Source: JAHDVS01 sp964370985 (GTDB lineage Bacteria > Actinomycetota > Thermoleophilia > Gaiellales > Gaiellaceae). From it: DNA of 53,810 bases. Shown one piece after another: positions 53,730-53,810 of this stretch. The stretch's first letter is position 1. Each line of letters opens with the position of its first letter. The translations under genes were made by a program, and so were the position numbers. The DNA lies in NCBI GenBank assembly GCA_964370985.1, contig CAYJLE010000020.1, forward strand, positions 1 to 53,810, written 5' to 3'. Below the pieces are notes generated by a model. That model had not been told where the DNA came from and did not search any database. It saw only the letters and a program-made list of their open reading frames with translations.

Positions 53730-53810
53730 GCGACCACGGTCTCCCGCTCGAGGATCTCGAGGACGTCGAGAGCCGCCCGGAGGACGCGGACGCGGGCGGC
53801 TAGGTCAGGT
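53726..53810 (-). CDS. 3' end of a further gene of the element (start outside window)
   Basis: The frame is open from the window edge to the TGA at 53726-53728 and encodes DLAARVRVLRAALDVLEILERETVVA at its end, a helical, charged sequence. The stop overlaps the GTG of the next gene (GTGA). Only 27 residues are visible, so no function can be given. Confidence 0.45.
   Translation of the reverse strand, partial: PDLAARVRVLRAALDVLEILERETVVA

Larger units (their letters stand above)
48984..53810. mobile_element. Integrative genetic element in tRNA-Gly (right end outside the window)
   Basis: From the tRNA 3' end onward all genes are on the minus strand, short, mostly overlapping by 4 bp, and of mobile type: integrase, small coiled-coil proteins, excisionase-like HTH, zinc-ribbon protein, winged-helix protein and a primase-helicase. 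Intergenic gaps are almost absent, unlike the host region. This fits an AICE-like element, satellite or prophage; no capsid or transfer gene is visible yet. Confidence 0.85.

Noticed and set aside
48970..53810. Second attachment site (attR) inside the window
   Set aside because: I found no second copy of the tRNA-Gly 3' end; the element must extend beyond 53810.

Overview
The window is a high-GC stretch that reads as the chromosome of an actinobacterium. The markers are an HspR-type dnaK operon, WhiA, an actinobacterial inositol-3-phosphate synthase, a HemQ-type coproheme decarboxylase, frequent GTG starts and many 4-bp ATGA gene overlaps. A deep lineage such as Thermoleophilia (Gaiellales/Solirubrobacterales-like) is my inference, not something the sequence proves. 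Many genes have a TANNNT hexamer only 6-10 nt before the start codon, so leaderless mRNAs look common.

Layout. 1-2660 (minus): a phosphatidylinositol-lipid cluster: PAP2/Aur1-like membrane phosphatase, CDP-alcohol phosphatidyltransferase, and inositol-3-phosphate synthase whose frame continues upstream into a tandem ribbon-helix-helix (RHH) region beside a tandem 8-bp repeat. 2708-3712: moaA. 3841-10190: dnaK-grpE-dnaJ-hspR-clpB. 10203-11929: small membrane proteins and a DsbB-like oxidoreductase. 12014-15159: diguanylate cyclase, histidine kinase and HD-GYP regulator. 15175-22350: M20 amidohydrolase, secreted subtilase, tRNA-Leu, a flippase-like membrane protein, Bcp peroxiredoxin, small membrane proteins and HemQ. 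22478-29928: a second signalling island (LuxR regulator, large hybrid kinase, Hpt-REC protein, and a divergent kinase/HD-GYP pair). 29969-39893: uvrC, pruA, ogt, whiA, gap-pgk-tpiA-gpmI and an ECF sigma factor. 39906-44465: metallophosphoesterase, M48 protease, K+-channel-like protein and argS. 44530-48871: a third signalling set and a DUF2090 aldolase-like gene. 48919-53810: tRNA-Gly(CCC) followed by an integrative element that runs off the right edge.

How the parts fit. The left cluster contains what is needed to make inositol phosphate, attach it to lipid and possibly dephosphorylate the product, and the RHH region plus operator-like repeat suggests self-regulation. The chaperone operon carries its own repressor. 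The signalling islands pair kinases with c-di-GMP synthesis and breakdown domains. The glycolytic genes form one transcription unit behind whiA, with a dispersed palindromic repeat sitting exactly at the gap/pgk junction. The right-hand element has a compact minus-strand operon: primase-helicase, winged-helix, zinc-ribbon and excisionase-like proteins, then an integrase next to the tRNA attachment site.
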